Source of the DNA: a virus
Direction: 5' to 3' (one strand)
Virus record (IMG/VR): IMGVR_UViG_3300027987_000382
Span: 82,840 to 146,839 of that record
DNA: 64,000 nucleotides
The position numbers and the translations under genes were made by a program. The first letter of the stretch is position 1. Each line of letters begins with the position of its first letter. This document shows, in pieces, positions 43,363-51,574 of this stretch. The notes under the pieces were generated by a model that saw nothing but the letters and a program-made list of their open reading frames with translations, did not search any database and was not told the origin of the DNA.

Positions 43363-43860
43363 ATGAAGGTTCCGAAAATTCTGCCGATCGTCGTAATCCT
43401 TGTCGGTTTCTTCTCCATCCCCATCGCCATCGAAATAGCCCGTCCAGAATCCAAAGTCCCATGGTGGTACAACGACTCACAAGTCGGCTGGGACCACGAC
43501 CACCGCAAAACCCCTGTCGGCTATGACGATATCTCACAATATTTCATCAACTCCCACGGAATGCACTACATTCCATGGAAGAAAGACGAAATGTGGTCTT
43601 ATAGCGGCCTCGCTAGCCGCCGCCACCAATGGATTGGTGATAAACTGCTAGTCCGGACTGTTGACGGAGAAGAAGGCTTCTTCTCCGGTGGCGGCCACGT
43701 CCACCCACCACTCACAGAAGATCCGGCAGAATCCGAAAAGACACTCAAGGACTGCCTCGCCGCCAACGACAACGGCAAACTCCCTGAAAAGCCCTTCAAA
43801 GAGCACCCGTCTGTTGTAGAAATGATCGAAGCATCAGGAGCCACAGTGAAGCGTGACTAG
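43363..43860 (+). CDS. N-terminally anchored protein
   Basis: 165 residues. One hydrophobic segment near the N-terminus (KILPIVVILVGFFSIPIAIEIA) after two Lys, so either a membrane anchor or an uncleaved signal. The rest is hydrophilic with many Trp/His (WWYNDSQVGWDHDHRK; GGGHVHPP), perhaps metal-binding. Unrecognised. Confidence 0.6.
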   Translation: MKVPKILPIVVILVGFFSIPIAIEIARPESKVPWWYNDSQVGWDHDHRKTPVGYDDISQYFINSHGMHYIPWKKDEMWSYSGLASRRHQWIGDKLLVRTVDGEEGFFSGGGHVHPPLTEDPAESEKTLKDCLAANDNGKLPEKPFKEHPSVVEMIEASGATVKRD

Positions 43861-44608
43861 CCGCGTCATCATCCTAATACGCCGCTCAAGAGCATACTAC
43901 CTCGATGGCACGCTACAGCTCCCAAACATGGAAGTCGATAACGAAACCGACTTCTGGCGGCAATATCACGAGCGGTCAGCCCGAGCAATCGCCTGGTGGA
44001 ATGAACTATTCAGAACTCCATTTCTGGAGTTCAAACGCAACCTCGCCAAAGTAGCCACCCGCTACTACGTCCACTCCAATTACGACTGCATTCTGCAGCA
44101 TCTCGACTACCGCCATCTCACGGCGATAGGGAATCTCCACAACACATGGATTTTCCCTATCGACGAAGATGACTGGCCCCACCCAGACCTACCCAATATT
44201 CTCCGCAAAGTCAACACCAAAAAGTTCGACTACATCCTCTGGGACGTCCACCGCATCTGCGTCCTCGGCCGCCAATGCGTCAAAGCCGACGTTGACTACT
44301 ACGACCAGAACATCATCATCTCCAACTCCTACGCCATTCGACCAGAAGAACGCCATGCCCACATGGCCTACCACGGCCGCATCGACCACATCATGCGGAA
44401 AGAAGACACCCGTACCAAGTACATCAAACGCTCCCTCGGCGTCAAAGTCGACAACCCATCAAGCCTCTCACTCCTAGTCCGCTGCGAAGACAAGGAAATG
44501 CTCGCAACCATCACCCAACAGTTCATAGATGGACTCGATGGGATCAACGTGCCACCAGTATTTCAAGGTGGATATGATGCACTCAAAGAGGAGATGAGAA
44601 AGCTATGA
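43853..44608 (+). CDS. Putative glycosyltransferase-like protein
   Basis: 251 residues from a GTG start overlapping the previous stop. FPIDEDDWPHPDLPNILR has a DEDDW motif seen in small GT-A-like proteins that annotate as glycosyltransferases; the surrounding layout (RYYVHSNYDCILQHLD before, YILWDVHRICVLG after) fits a GT-A core. Assignment is by the acidic motif and context only. Confidence 0.5.
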   Translation: MTSRVIILIRRSRAYYLDGTLQLPNMEVDNETDFWRQYHERSARAIAWWNELFRTPFLEFKRNLAKVATRYYVHSNYDCILQHLDYRHLTAIGNLHNTWIFPIDEDDWPHPDLPNILRKVNTKKFDYILWDVHRICVLGRQCVKADVDYYDQNIIISNSYAIRPEERHAHMAYHGRIDHIMRKEDTRTKYIKRSLGVKVDNPSSLSLLVRCEDKEMLATITQQFIDGLDGINVPPVFQGGYDALKEEMRKL

Positions 44609-44805
44609 CAGACTTCCTCAAAATGAACCGAGACGGCCCATCCGAAGTCCGCATCTGCCCATTCTGCCTCACTCCATACCGCTCCAAGATTCCCACAAGT
44701 CCCTGCCCATTCTGCAGCGACAACGAATCATTCGCCAACGGCTATCTCGCCTGTTGGTACGACAACTACGAAGCGATCCAAATAGGGCAAGCAGTACGAA
44801 AATAG
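44605..44805 (+). CDS. Small double zinc-knuckle protein
   Basis: 66 residues. ICPFCLTPYRS and PCPFCSDNESF are two CPxC pairs that form a zinc ribbon. ATGA overlap with the previous gene. Followed by 106 non-coding bases without a clear motif. Confidence 0.6.
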   Translation: MTDFLKMNRDGPSEVRICPFCLTPYRSKIPTSPCPFCSDNESFANGYLACWYDNYEAIQIGQAVRK

Positions 44806-44911
44806 GACGGGAAGCCTCTCCCTTAACTCACGTCGTGCTTTTGGCGGTCTCGAGGCACCAAAGGCGGCCACGGAACCAAGCCAAACGGAGGCCAAAGGAG
44901 AGCCACGGAGA

Positions 44912-45430
44912 ATGAGCAAAACAATCCTACTGATCGACACCGACAAACTGGACCAATTAGTCCAAAAGAACCTCGTCGACCCCGGCAACTTCATACGCGG
45001 ACTCTCCCAAGCCGAAGCAATCCTCCAAAAAGACGGCACCTGGATACTCCGCGAATGCAACGGAGCCAATGGCCACGGCCCACCACAAACCCCACCGCCC
45101 AACCCAACTGATGGCCAATCCTACACAGAAAACGGCGTCACCTGGATCTGGCACCAACACACAAACACCTGGATCACCAAAGGCTCCGGAATCAACTTCC
45201 GCTACATCGACAGCGACTGCGACTTCCTCGAAGTCCTCGTCTACCTCGCCAAACACCTCGGTATCGACCTCCAAGACCCACTCGTCAAAGGCCCTATCTG
45301 TACATGCCCCACCAAATGCGACTGCCAAGACTACGAACGCGGCCTAGTAAGTAATGAGTGTCCGATCCACAACAATGAACCACAACCATCTCCAGAGTGT
45401 CCACAACATGGACTAAGGCTGTTGACATGA
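44912..45430 (+). CDS. Hypothetical protein with Cys-rich end
   Basis: 172 residues, GGAGA upstream. Starts ILLIDTDKLDQLV, has a Pro/Gly-rich stretch with GPPQTPPPNPTDGQSYTENG (about 57-76) and a Trp-rich core (WIWHQHTNTW), a layout seen in virion proteins. The end has CTCPTKCDCQ and three more Cys. Unrecognised. Confidence 0.58.
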   Translation: MSKTILLIDTDKLDQLVQKNLVDPGNFIRGLSQAEAILQKDGTWILRECNGANGHGPPQTPPPNPTDGQSYTENGVTWIWHQHTNTWITKGSGINFRYIDSDCDFLEVLVYLAKHLGIDLQDPLVKGPICTCPTKCDCQDYERGLVSNECPIHNNEPQPSPECPQHGLRLLT

Positions 45431-45678
45431 CCGAAGTCATCCACAGCGTCATAATCCGCAAAAACGGTCAGGAATTCGTCTCTTTAGTCGAAACTACAAA
45501 TGAAGATGAAGCCTTGCAACTAGCCCTCGCCGAAGCTGAGGGATACGCAGCTGAAGATTGCGAGGTATTGCAAGTTTTATTAGAACCCGGAGCCGCTCTT
45601 CCTATCGGGTTCTTCTGGAAGAGGGTAGTATGGCTGGACGACTGGGGGCCAACAGTGGCACCAAGCCAGCATGGATGA
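45427..45678 (+). CDS. Hypothetical small protein
   Basis: 83 residues from the ATG at 45427 (ATGA overlap). An alpha/beta pattern (SVIIRKNGQEFVSLVETTNE; EALQLALAEAEGYAAEDCEV) and a final WKRVVWLDDWGP. Overlaps the next gene by 49 bases. Unrecognised. Confidence 0.55.
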   Translation: MTEVIHSVIIRKNGQEFVSLVETTNEDEALQLALAEAEGYAAEDCEVLQVLLEPGAALPIGFFWKRVVWLDDWGPTVAPSQHG

Positions 45679-46418
45679 CAAAGCCCGACCAAAACGGTAA
45701 CGTTCTAATGGGCTTTAAGGGGCAATCCGTGGTGGATGCGGGATACTTCTACGCCCCGTATATCCCAGTGATGAGGACACCAGTGTTATTTGAAGCACCA
45801 ACGCACGCCCGCGTGCAACAACGAGCATTCGAACTCTGGCAACACGACGCCAACCGCGTCAAACTCGGCTACAAAGACGCCTTCGAACGCTGTGCCGAAT
45901 GGTACTGGAACAAAGCTCAAGACGAACTCGTGAGCCCCTTCGCCCGAGCCCTCGCCGACGAAGCCGGAGACGGAATTATCTTCAAGCCTGGTAACGAACC
46001 AGCCTACCCATTCGAGTATTGGAGATACAAGAACGACCATGCTTTTGCCAAAGCATGTATTGAAGAAGAGGCGTTAATCATCCACGGGCTAGGGGCTGGC
46101 GGCACTCGACGCTTCAACCTCCACCTGGAAAGCGACCTCGAAGAAGCACTCGAATACCTCCGCCAAATCCAACGGGCAACAGAACAGCTCCACGATTGGC
46201 CAAACATCAAAAATCCCTGTGCCGAACTTCCCCTCGACGGCCCAGCCAACGAACAAATGACACTTGTTGGCAACAACAAAGCCTGGGCCTCCAACAACAG
46301 CTTCGCACCCAACAAGGGCATTCTGACAAGATACGGGAAGAAACTGCTCCAACAAGGAGCACAATACTATTCTAAGGTAAGAATTGGGGAAAGTCATGAA
46401 CACGAAGGTGATCATTGA
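45630..46418 (+). CDS. Protein with T4 gp23-like capsid C-terminal motifs split by an insertion
   Basis: 262 residues from the ATG at 45630. Residues about 27-55 read GFKGQSVVDAGYFYAPYIPV then MRTPVLFE, which match the conserved segment near the end of gp23-type capsid proteins (G-Y/F-K-G-x-S-x-x-D-A-G-x-F-Y-x-P-Y-I/V-P). Residues about 232-252 read KGILTRYGKKLLQQG then AQYYSKVRI, matching the very end of such proteins. In the family these two segments are nearly adjacent; here about 180 unrelated residues, helical and acidic, lie between. It may be a capsid paralogue with an inserted domain, or a rearranged fragment. Confidence 0.6.
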   Translation: MAGRLGANSGTKPAWMTKPDQNGNVLMGFKGQSVVDAGYFYAPYIPVMRTPVLFEAPTHARVQQRAFELWQHDANRVKLGYKDAFERCAEWYWNKAQDELVSPFARALADEAGDGIIFKPGNEPAYPFEYWRYKNDHAFAKACIEEEALIIHGLGAGGTRRFNLHLESDLEEALEYLRQIQRATEQLHDWPNIKNPCAELPLDGPANEQMTLVGNNKAWASNNSFAPNKGILTRYGKKLLQQGAQYYSKVRIGESHEHEGDH

Positions 46419-46566
46419 CGAAGAAGGAGCAAAAGTCTACCGCAACGGAGTGCTAATCAAATCGGGGCCACTCCACCAAATCCGAGACTGGCTGGACCAC
46501 AAGGACAACGCCAAACACTTCAAACGACGCCGTCGCAATTGGCTCTGTCGCTTGCTTCACCTGTAA
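46396..46566 (+). CDS. Small basic protein
   Basis: 56 residues from the ATG at 46396. Short strands (KVIIDEEGAKVYRNGVLI), a helix and a very basic end (KHFKRRRRNWLCRLLHL). Unrecognised. Overlaps the previous gene by 23 bases. Confidence 0.5.
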   Translation: MNTKVIIDEEGAKVYRNGVLIKSGPLHQIRDWLDHKDNAKHFKRRRRNWLCRLLHL

Positions 46567-46575
46567 AAATAGGGT

Positions 46576-47010
46576 ATGAAGCTACGACGAATCGCTGAAT
46601 CCGATTACGAAGGGCTCGAAGACGCCGACGAATTCGTGAACATCCACGAGATATACGATGTTCCCGAGCCCCTGGTCGATTTTATCCACGCGGGCTCCGT
46701 CTCCGGCGACCTCACTCCCGTCACAAATCCCGAACAGTCCTACTTAGAGGACATTAAAGGATTCGGTCGGTACGTCTTCCCCATCCAAACCGAGTACCGC
46801 GAGGATGTCGATAATCTCTTCCAAAATATCGACACCGATTGGGCGAGCGAATTTCAATGGGAATTGCGAGCTGCCATTATCAACGCTGTGCTCGCGAAAG
46901 CCGGTCTTGACGTTGACATGGATTGCGACTGGCGTATGATGCTGCGAGTCATCCAATCCGGCTTTGATAAGAGCGATCCACTCGTTTGGGTCGAGTTCCG
47001 CTTTCGCTAG
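46576..47010 (+). CDS. Hypothetical acidic protein
   Basis: 144 residues, strongly acidic (ESDYEGLEDADEFVNIHEIY). Last gene before the repeat region. Unrecognised. Confidence 0.6.
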   Translation: MKLRRIAESDYEGLEDADEFVNIHEIYDVPEPLVDFIHAGSVSGDLTPVTNPEQSYLEDIKGFGRYVFPIQTEYREDVDNLFQNIDTDWASEFQWELRAAIINAVLAKAGLDVDMDCDWRMMLRVIQSGFDKSDPLVWVEFRFR

Positions 47011-47660
47011 AAAGTACGCGACTCCCCTGGATTACTTCTGAATTTCCCATACGCAACGCATCCACCGTTGCTTATGTGTCGGGACTTTTTTGAATATAGT
47101 CCCGAGATCCCCGATTCAAAAAGTCCGAAGTGTTTTCGTATACCCATCCCGGACTCCGGACTCGACGGGTCTGAACCCATGGGGCACCAAAGCACGACAA
47201 TCCGAGCCTAACCCTGCCGCAAAGAGCCCCTAGAGCACCTAACCACAACAAGCACTTCCCGGCGAAACCGCACCTTGCCGCAAAAAGCCCATCGAGCACC
47301 TAACCAACCCACACGGAACCATACCGCACCACGACTAGCAATACCTGAAAAGACCCATCGAGTCCCGAACCCCACCGTCACGTTCCACACCGGAGTTGAC
47401 CATACCCCAGCTAACCGAACCGAGCCGACCCAGAACTAACCAATCCCGTCCGGACTCGACCCTGAAAACCCATAGGGCACCGAAACTTGCCGACACTTGC
47501 AATAGCTTACAATGCAGTGCAAAACACTGGCGTACCGAGACTAACCTCGAGAAAGCCCATAGGGCACCAAAACTCAACCGGACGAGCGAATCCTGGCCGA
47601 ACACAGCCTGGCCGGTAAAAAGCCCATCGGGCTCCCTGCCGTCACTCGACTGGCTCCAAC
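47011..47660. repeat. Non-coding region with seven copies of a CCCATMGRGCACC-type repeat
   Basis: No credible gene. Copies (some with 1-3 changes) at 47176-47188, 47227-47239, 47288-47300, 47354-47366, 47469-47481, 47556-47568 and 47623-47635, spaced 51-115 bases. The core is partly palindromic (GCCCATAGGGC). Most are preceded by A-rich bases (AAAAGCCC) and the plus strand is C- and A-rich. More copies lie at 48736 and 60845-60958, next to the palindromes there. Function unknown; an RNA, protein-binding array or replication-linked element are options. Confidence 0.6.
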
Positions 47661-48065
47661 CTAGCCCCTCCGAACCGGACCGACCCCGCCTGGAGAATCA
47701 AGCCCCTGCAACACACCAGGAGCAAACTGCATCGGATCCCTCACCAAACCCAATACGTGATCAAGAAAATCCGGATCCCCCACCTCAAAGAAATGCGGCC
47801 TCAAATCCAACTCACAACCGCCCTTCCCATTCTCCTGAACCCCAGAAATAATCGCCACAAAATCCCCACCCATAAACTGCAACCGAATCGTCACCGGAAA
47901 CTTATACCGCCGCACCACCTCCAACGCACCCTGATTATGAAACGACGGACATGTCACACTGAACCCATGTGACTTCAACAGACCAGCCACCCCATCCAGG
48001 ATAGCCACCTGCTCCAACCCCAAATCCTCATCCCACCTAGGAAACTTCAGACCCGGTCCCTTCAT
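47661..48065 (-). CDS. Small protein of the Asp-Pro-x-Ser family
   Basis: 134 residues. Helix LGLEQVAILDGVAGLLKSH, strands (KFPVTIRLQFMGGDFVAIIS) and FFEVGDPDFLDHVLGLVRD as the end signature, then a Gly/Pro-rich tail. Last gene of a minus-strand run that starts near 49.9 kb. Confidence 0.62.
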   Translation of the reverse strand: MKGPGLKFPRWDEDLGLEQVAILDGVAGLLKSHGFSVTCPSFHNQGALEVVRRYKFPVTIRLQFMGGDFVAIISGVQENGKGGCELDLRPHFFEVGDPDFLDHVLGLVRDPMQFAPGVLQGLDSPGGVGPVRRG

Positions 48066-48435
48066 CCAAAAACTCCTCCCTCATAGCCTCAGGCACCGCC
48101 AAAAACTCCAGAATCTTCTCAAACGAATCAGGATCAGCAGGATCAACATACAAATGCCCATGCTCCCGTCCCGACGTCGAATTCCGCTCAACCCACACAT
48201 TCCCATTCTCAACATCATGCTGAATCACAGCACCCACATTAAACGTCACACACTCCATCAAGTACCCATCCGGATACAACACCTCCACCGCAGGCCCATG
48301 ATTCACCTCCCGATCCGGCACCCAACGCCCACTAAAATAATCACCATCCCTATGCTCCATGAGCTTATCCGTATACTGCACAATCGGCAGATGAGGCTGC
48401 AAATACTCAGCCACAGCCTTCAAAATAATACTCAT
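48037..48435 (-). CDS. Small protein of the Asp-Pro-x-Ser family
   Basis: 132 residues from the ATG at 48435. Helix IILKAVAEYLQPHLPIVQY, a long beta-rich middle and LYVDPADPDSFEKILEFLA, one of the best copies of the end signature. Overlaps genes on both sides. Function unknown. Confidence 0.65.
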   Translation of the reverse strand: MSIILKAVAEYLQPHLPIVQYTDKLMEHRDGDYFSGRWVPDREVNHGPAVEVLYPDGYLMECVTFNVGAVIQHDVENGNVWVERNSTSGREHGHLYVDPADPDSFEKILEFLAVPEAMREEFLDEGTGSEVS

Positions 48436-48680
48436 GACAACAACCACTTCAACAACTTCGGCAGAACAAAACCAACCACCGCACCCAACACCATGAAGAA
48501 AATCAACCGCCGAGCCGCACGATGATTCACCCGATCCACAATATGTTCCATCGTCCTCGCCAACTCCTCCCGCGAAATCTCCTGCGTCACCAACAAATAC
48601 TCCAACTGCACATCCGACACCTCCCCATTCAGGCACCGAATCGCCAATCGAACCACCTCAGGCCGAAATTTCTTGTCCAT
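48432..48680 (-). CDS. Tail-anchored small membrane protein
   Basis: 82 residues. Helical soluble part (about 1-55) and a hydrophobic C-terminus (RRLIFFMVLGAVVGFVLPKLLKWLL) that looks like a tail anchor. The stop overlaps the next ATG. Unrecognised. Confidence 0.62.
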   Translation of the reverse strand: MDKKFRPEVVRLAIRCLNGEVSDVQLEYLLVTQEISREELARTMEHIVDRVNHRAARRLIFFMVLGAVVGFVLPKLLKWLLS

Positions 48681-48735
48681 AGAACACCGAGCGATAACTT
48701 ACCATACCGACCACACTCCAGCCGGACCCCACAGG

Positions 48736-48748
48736 CCCATAGAGCACC
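48736..48748. repeat. Isolated copy of the CCCATMGRGCACC repeat
   Basis: CCCATAGAGCACC within the 134-base non-coding gap 48681-48814. Nothing else is recognisable in the gap. Confidence 0.6.
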
Positions 48749-48814
48749 TGACCGTTCCTAACAAAACCTTACCGCTCCCGTCCTTGCCCCACCTGAGCCC
48801 ACCTTGCCTTTGAC

Positions 48815-49117
48815 TCACTTATTCCTCTTACTCATCACAAACTCATACACCGCCTGCAACGACCCAGGATCACACATATCAAACGACCGATCCCCAACCT
48901 GCACATTATCAGGCAACCGATCCCCACCACGACCAACATCACCCGGATCATACTCACTCACCTCACACGTCACCTCCGTCACACCAGTAAAAGCAATCAC
49001 AATCCGCTTCCGACGACGCGGCACATCAATATACGACCCATACAACGTCGCCTGAACCACCCCACGCTCCATGAGATACTCATGAATACACTTCAACAAA
49101 ATCGAATCCTTAGCCAT
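48815..49117 (-). CDS. Small protein of the Asp-Pro-x-Ser family
   Basis: 100 residues from the ATG at 49117, which overlaps the previous stop (TGATG). Helix DSILLKCIHEYLMERG, strands (RKRIVIAFTGVTEVTCEVSE) and SFDMCDPGSLQAVYEFVMS as end signature. Function unknown. Confidence 0.63.
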   Translation of the reverse strand: MAKDSILLKCIHEYLMERGVVQATLYGSYIDVPRRRKRIVIAFTGVTEVTCEVSEYDPGDVGRGGDRLPDNVQVGDRSFDMCDPGSLQAVYEFVMSKRNK

Positions 49118-49593
49118 CACAACCACCGCAACGTCAAAACCTTACGACGAACCAACTCCAACGCATCCGGAACCGCCAAATCCACCACATCACACTCCGT
49201 ATCAATCGTCTGAGCATACGGATTCGGATAACGCCCCCGACAAATCTCACACCTGCACACATTCGCCGCCACACCATAATCAAAACTCGAATTCGCCGCA
49301 TGAGCCACCTGCTCAAAATCCTTCGTGCGAAAATGACGAACCACCGCCCTAGGCACATCGTCCAACTGCACATACACCTCCACATACCGCCTCGGCCGCA
49401 TACAACTCACCCAACCAGCATCATCCTTCACCGACAACGGCACATCCCCCTCCACCGCCAAAGACGACCACCCAAAATGCAACACTGAATGAAGACGAAA
49501 CCGCTCATCCGCCTCCCACAGAAAATCATGAATCCCCAAAGCAACCTCTTGCTCGAGGTTGGCCGGAGCCCTCACCTGCCCGATCCTACTCAT
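49117..49593 (-). CDS. Larger protein of the Asp-Pro-x-Ser family with a Cys pair
   Basis: 158 residues. Starts with a helix (EQEVALGIHDFLWEADERF), beta-rich middle with CRCEICRGRY (possible metal site), and ends DVVDLAVPDALELVRRKVLT, a variant of the end signature with Val for Asp. Overlaps genes on both sides. Confidence 0.6.
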   Translation of the reverse strand: MSRIGQVRAPANLEQEVALGIHDFLWEADERFRLHSVLHFGWSSLAVEGDVPLSVKDDAGWVSCMRPRRYVEVYVQLDDVPRAVVRHFRTKDFEQVAHAANSSFDYGVAANVCRCEICRGRYPNPYAQTIDTECDVVDLAVPDALELVRRKVLTLRWL

Positions 49594-49883
49594 AAGCCCA
49601 AACTCCGATATAACGTATCTGGAAAATCCGGGTCCGCGTAGGGAAACGAATTAGTACAGATATCAATGATGTAAAGACTACACTTATCGGCATAGAACAA
49701 AATCTGCCGATTAAGAGACTGGACTTTGAGCCGGGGATCATCAACCGGCTCCGCCCATTCGATCGTAGCGTAGAGCTGATTCGGTGCATAGACCGACGCT
49801 GGAAGAAAACAACGGACCCCGTGGTACCTCCGCTCAAGGCGGGCAACAACTTCCTTGGCTAGATCATCAATCCACGTTTCCAT
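49590..49883 (-). CDS. Small protein of the Asp-Pro-x-Ser family
   Basis: 97 residues. Helix WIDDLAKEVVARLERRYHG, strands (QLYATIEWAE; QILFYADKCSLYIID) and SFPYADPDFPDTLYRSLGL. First gene of the minus-strand run; a promoter-like motif lies 182 bases upstream at 50065-50091. Confidence 0.62.
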   Translation of the reverse strand: METWIDDLAKEVVARLERRYHGVRCFLPASVYAPNQLYATIEWAEPVDDPRLKVQSLNRQILFYADKCSLYIIDICTNSFPYADPDFPDTLYRSLGL

Positions 49884-49951
49884 GTTTGTGAAATACCTGG
49901 GTCTCGCATGCGGGAATGTGTGTCGAAATCCTAGTACGGAGGACCCCCGGA

Positions 49952-49981
49952 GGACCCAGGAATAATTCCTCTATAGGGTCC
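49952..49981. repeat. Nested inverted repeats in a 180-base gap
   Basis: GGACCC (49952-49957) and GGGTCC (49976-49981) flank the palindrome AGGAATAATTCCT (49958-49970). The non-coding region 49884-50064 also contains CCTGGGTC and GACCCAGG. This lies in the 5' leader expected from the promoter-like motif at 50065, so an RNA structure or operator is possible. Confidence 0.45.
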
Positions 49982-50064
49982 CACACGCGGAAAATATTTC
50001 TTCCGCCAGAGAGCAACCCGACCAGTACCCCGGTATATTCCATCCCCCCTCACCAATACTTAGG

Positions 50065-50091
50065 TGTTGCAAGGGGAATCCCCCCGTTAAA
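50065..50091 (-). promoter_or_regulatory. Promoter-like motif (minus strand)
   Basis: On the minus strand TTTAAC, 15 bases, GCAACA (plus-strand TGTTGC 50065-50070 and GTTAAA 50086-50091). Drives the 49883 gene direction. The TTTAAC lies in a small hairpin with a second GGATTTAAC copy at 50102-50110. Confidence 0.62.
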
Positions 50092-50114
50092 TCCGGGTGG
50101 CGGATTTAACGAAA

Positions 50115-50148
50115 CCCCCGCGACCGGCAACACCGCCGGTCGCGGGGG
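50115..50148 (-). terminator. Hairpin terminator after the 50164 gene
   Basis: CCCCCGCGACCGGC-AACACC-GCCGGTCGCGGGGG, a perfect 14-base stem 15 bases beyond the stop of the minus-strand gene, followed on that strand by TTTCGTT. Confidence 0.75.
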
Positions 50149-50163
50149 GACTCGCAGGTGCGA

Positions 50164-50436
50164 CTAGTCGTCGCTGTCGTCGGCGTCCCCGCCCTTCGCG
50201 GCCTTCTTGGCGGCGATCTCGGCGGCGATCGTGTCCTGTGCGGTCTTCAGGTGCGTCGCGGCGGTCTCCGCGTCGACGCCGGACGCGTCCTGCACGAGCT
50301 TGCTGGCGGAGCGGCGGAGCTGCATGCCGACCAGCGTGCGGGCTTCGTCCTCGGTGTTGGCCATCACGGTGTCGGCGGCGGTCTGCGTCGCACGGACGAT
50401 GGCGGCGAGAAGGGCGGCGAGTTGCTTCTTGTTCAT
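50164..50436 (-). CDS. Small protein of the MNKKQLA pair (first copy)
   Basis: 90 residues from the ATG at 50436. Begins NKKQLAALLAAIVRATQ, has EDEARTLVGMQLRRSASKLV and a Lys/Ala-rich then Asp/Ser-acidic tail (DADDSDD). The paralogue at 51900-52166 has the same start (NKKQLA), the same EDEARTL-x-x-x-x-LRR core and a DDSD tail. Small, helical, perhaps a transcription or host-takeover factor; unknown. Own promoter-like motif (50497-50523) and terminator. Confidence 0.7.
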   Translation of the reverse strand: MNKKQLAALLAAIVRATQTAADTVMANTEDEARTLVGMQLRRSASKLVQDASGVDAETAATHLKTAQDTIAAEIAAKKAAKGGDADDSDD

Positions 50437-50496
50437 GTCGTGTCTCCTGCGAGAGTTGGGGTTTCGGGGGGCGGCTGTCGCCCCCTCACAATCGGG

Positions 50497-50523
50497 TGTT
50501 GCCGGACGTGTCACCGCGTTAAT
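50497..50523 (-). promoter_or_regulatory. Promoter-like motif (minus strand)
   Basis: Plus-strand TGTTGC 50497-50502 and GTTAAT 50518-50523, 15 bases between; 61 bases upstream of the 50436 start. Confidence 0.6.
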
Positions 50524-50632
50524 TCCGGACGCTGCGTCGGTCGCGGCCTGCGTCGGGGTGTTCCGAGTGAGACCAACGAGGGCGGCGACTAGGAGGAGCG
50601 TCGGGAGTGTGGCGGAGTTCGGCATACGGCGG

Positions 50633-50660
50633 TGTTACGAAAGGGGGCGGCTGGGTTAAA
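50633..50660 (-). promoter_or_regulatory. Promoter-like motif interlocked with a terminator hairpin
   Basis: Plus-strand TGTTAC 50633-50638 and GTTAAA 50655-50660. The spacer contains one arm (50643-50655) of the 13-base hairpin 50643-50689, so the TTTAAC lies in the hairpin loop. No gene start lies at the usual 50-70 bases downstream, so it may be a second promoter for the 50436 gene. Confidence 0.45.
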
Positions 50661-50689
50661 CGTCGCCCCCGCGACTCCCAGCCGCCCCC
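50643..50689 (-). terminator. Hairpin terminator
   Basis: GGGGGCGGCTGGG (50643-50655) pairs perfectly with CCCAGCCGCCCCC (50677-50689); on the minus strand TTTCG follows. It would end transcription of the 50748 gene. A second hairpin nearer that gene (50707-50715 with 50730-50738, 9-base stem) may assist. Confidence 0.6.
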
Positions 50690-50747
50690 GCAGGAGAACA
50701 AGGAACACGCACGCGTTTGCGGGGGCGACCGCGTGCGTTAAATGCGG

Positions 50748-51503
50748 TCAGGACCAGCGGTCGGCGTCGGTCGCACCGACGAGGTAGTCGGGGTTCTCGG
50801 AGAGAACCTCACGCGTCCGAGCCGCGTTCGGGTAGTCCACGCCGTAGTTGTCGGCACAGGTCTTGCCGCAACCGGCGATCTTCGATTGGACCTGCTCCAG
50901 CTTCGCGTTGCAGTAGCAGCAGTGGCCGGACTGACGCCCGATCTCGGAGATTACGCGGGCTGGGTCGGCTGCAACACGCTGCAGAATCTCGACGACCGAG
51001 GTCCCCGCGACGGACGATCGCGGCTCGAACACGTCCCCGCCGATGTAGCCGTAGAACGCACCTTCGCCGAATCGGGTGGATTGGCTGACGCCGACCGTTC
51101 CCGGTCGCTTGCCGCCTGTGTTGAGCTTGAGAACGACCGTCTGTTCGTTCGGCTCGTCACCGACCGTGAGGACGATCACGGGACGCTTGAGCGTCTGCGT
51201 GGCCGTCTGCATGTGCAGCAGGATCGACTGCATGCCGGGCACGTTCGTGCACGCGTCGCGATTTCCTGCTTGGAAACGCTCTGGGTGGTCCACCTTGGCG
51301 ACGTAGAACGCGGCCCAACTCTCGTGGTACGGCTTCCACGAGCCGTAACGCTGGAAGCCAGCGACCAAGCGTGTGGGGTGGTCGCCCACGATTTCCTGCT
51401 TGGAAATGAGGGCACGCAGGCGGTCGTACAACGCCCGCTGGTTTGGGTGATTGCTCTCGAACGTGCACTCGCCGTGTCGCGAGTTGATGGTGAATTGTGG
51501 CAT
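50748..51503 (-). CDS. DUF6011-like zinc protein containing two palindromic-repeat insertions
   Basis: 251 residues. The C-terminal part has GHCCYCNAKLEQVQSKIAGC then GKTCADNYG, which follows the DUF6011-type zinc site (C-x-x-C-x-x-x-L, then G-x-G-x-x-C). The N-terminal part has WAAFYVAKVDHPE. Two copies of the genome-wide palindrome CGATTTCC-N5-GGAAA lie inside the gene (51259-51276 and 51389-51406), encoding SKQEIVG and FQAGNRD in different frames, 130 bases apart. A third copy sits just upstream of the start. ATG at 51503 with CAGGAG upstream. Confidence 0.7.
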   Translation of the reverse strand: MPQFTINSRHGECTFESNHPNQRALYDRLRALISKQEIVGDHPTRLVAGFQRYGSWKPYHESWAAFYVAKVDHPERFQAGNRDACTNVPGMQSILLHMQTATQTLKRPVIVLTVGDEPNEQTVVLKLNTGGKRPGTVGVSQSTRFGEGAFYGYIGGDVFEPRSSVAGTSVVEILQRVAADPARVISEIGRQSGHCCYCNAKLEQVQSKIAGCGKTCADNYGVDYPNAARTREVLSENPDYLVGATDADRWS

Positions 51504-51534
51504 CCTCGTACTCCTGCGATTTCCTGCCGGGAAA
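51259..51534. repeat. Three palindromic repeats CGATTTCC-N5-GGAAA, cluster A
   Basis: Cores at 51259-51276, 51389-51406 and 51517-51534, spaced 130 and 128 bases. The arms are perfect (TTTCC/GGAAA); the 5-base centres are TGCTT, TGCTT and TGCCG. The first two lie in the coding sequence of the 50748 gene, the third in its leader. Confidence 0.8.
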
Positions 51535-51574
51535 GGGGGGTGAATGGGATTCGGGGGAATCCCGCCTAGGTCCC

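Noticed and set aside
45630-46418. NPCAELPL as a ribonucleotide reductase signature
   Set aside because: The octamer resembles the RNR NPCxExPL motif, but no other RNR element is present and the protein is far too short.
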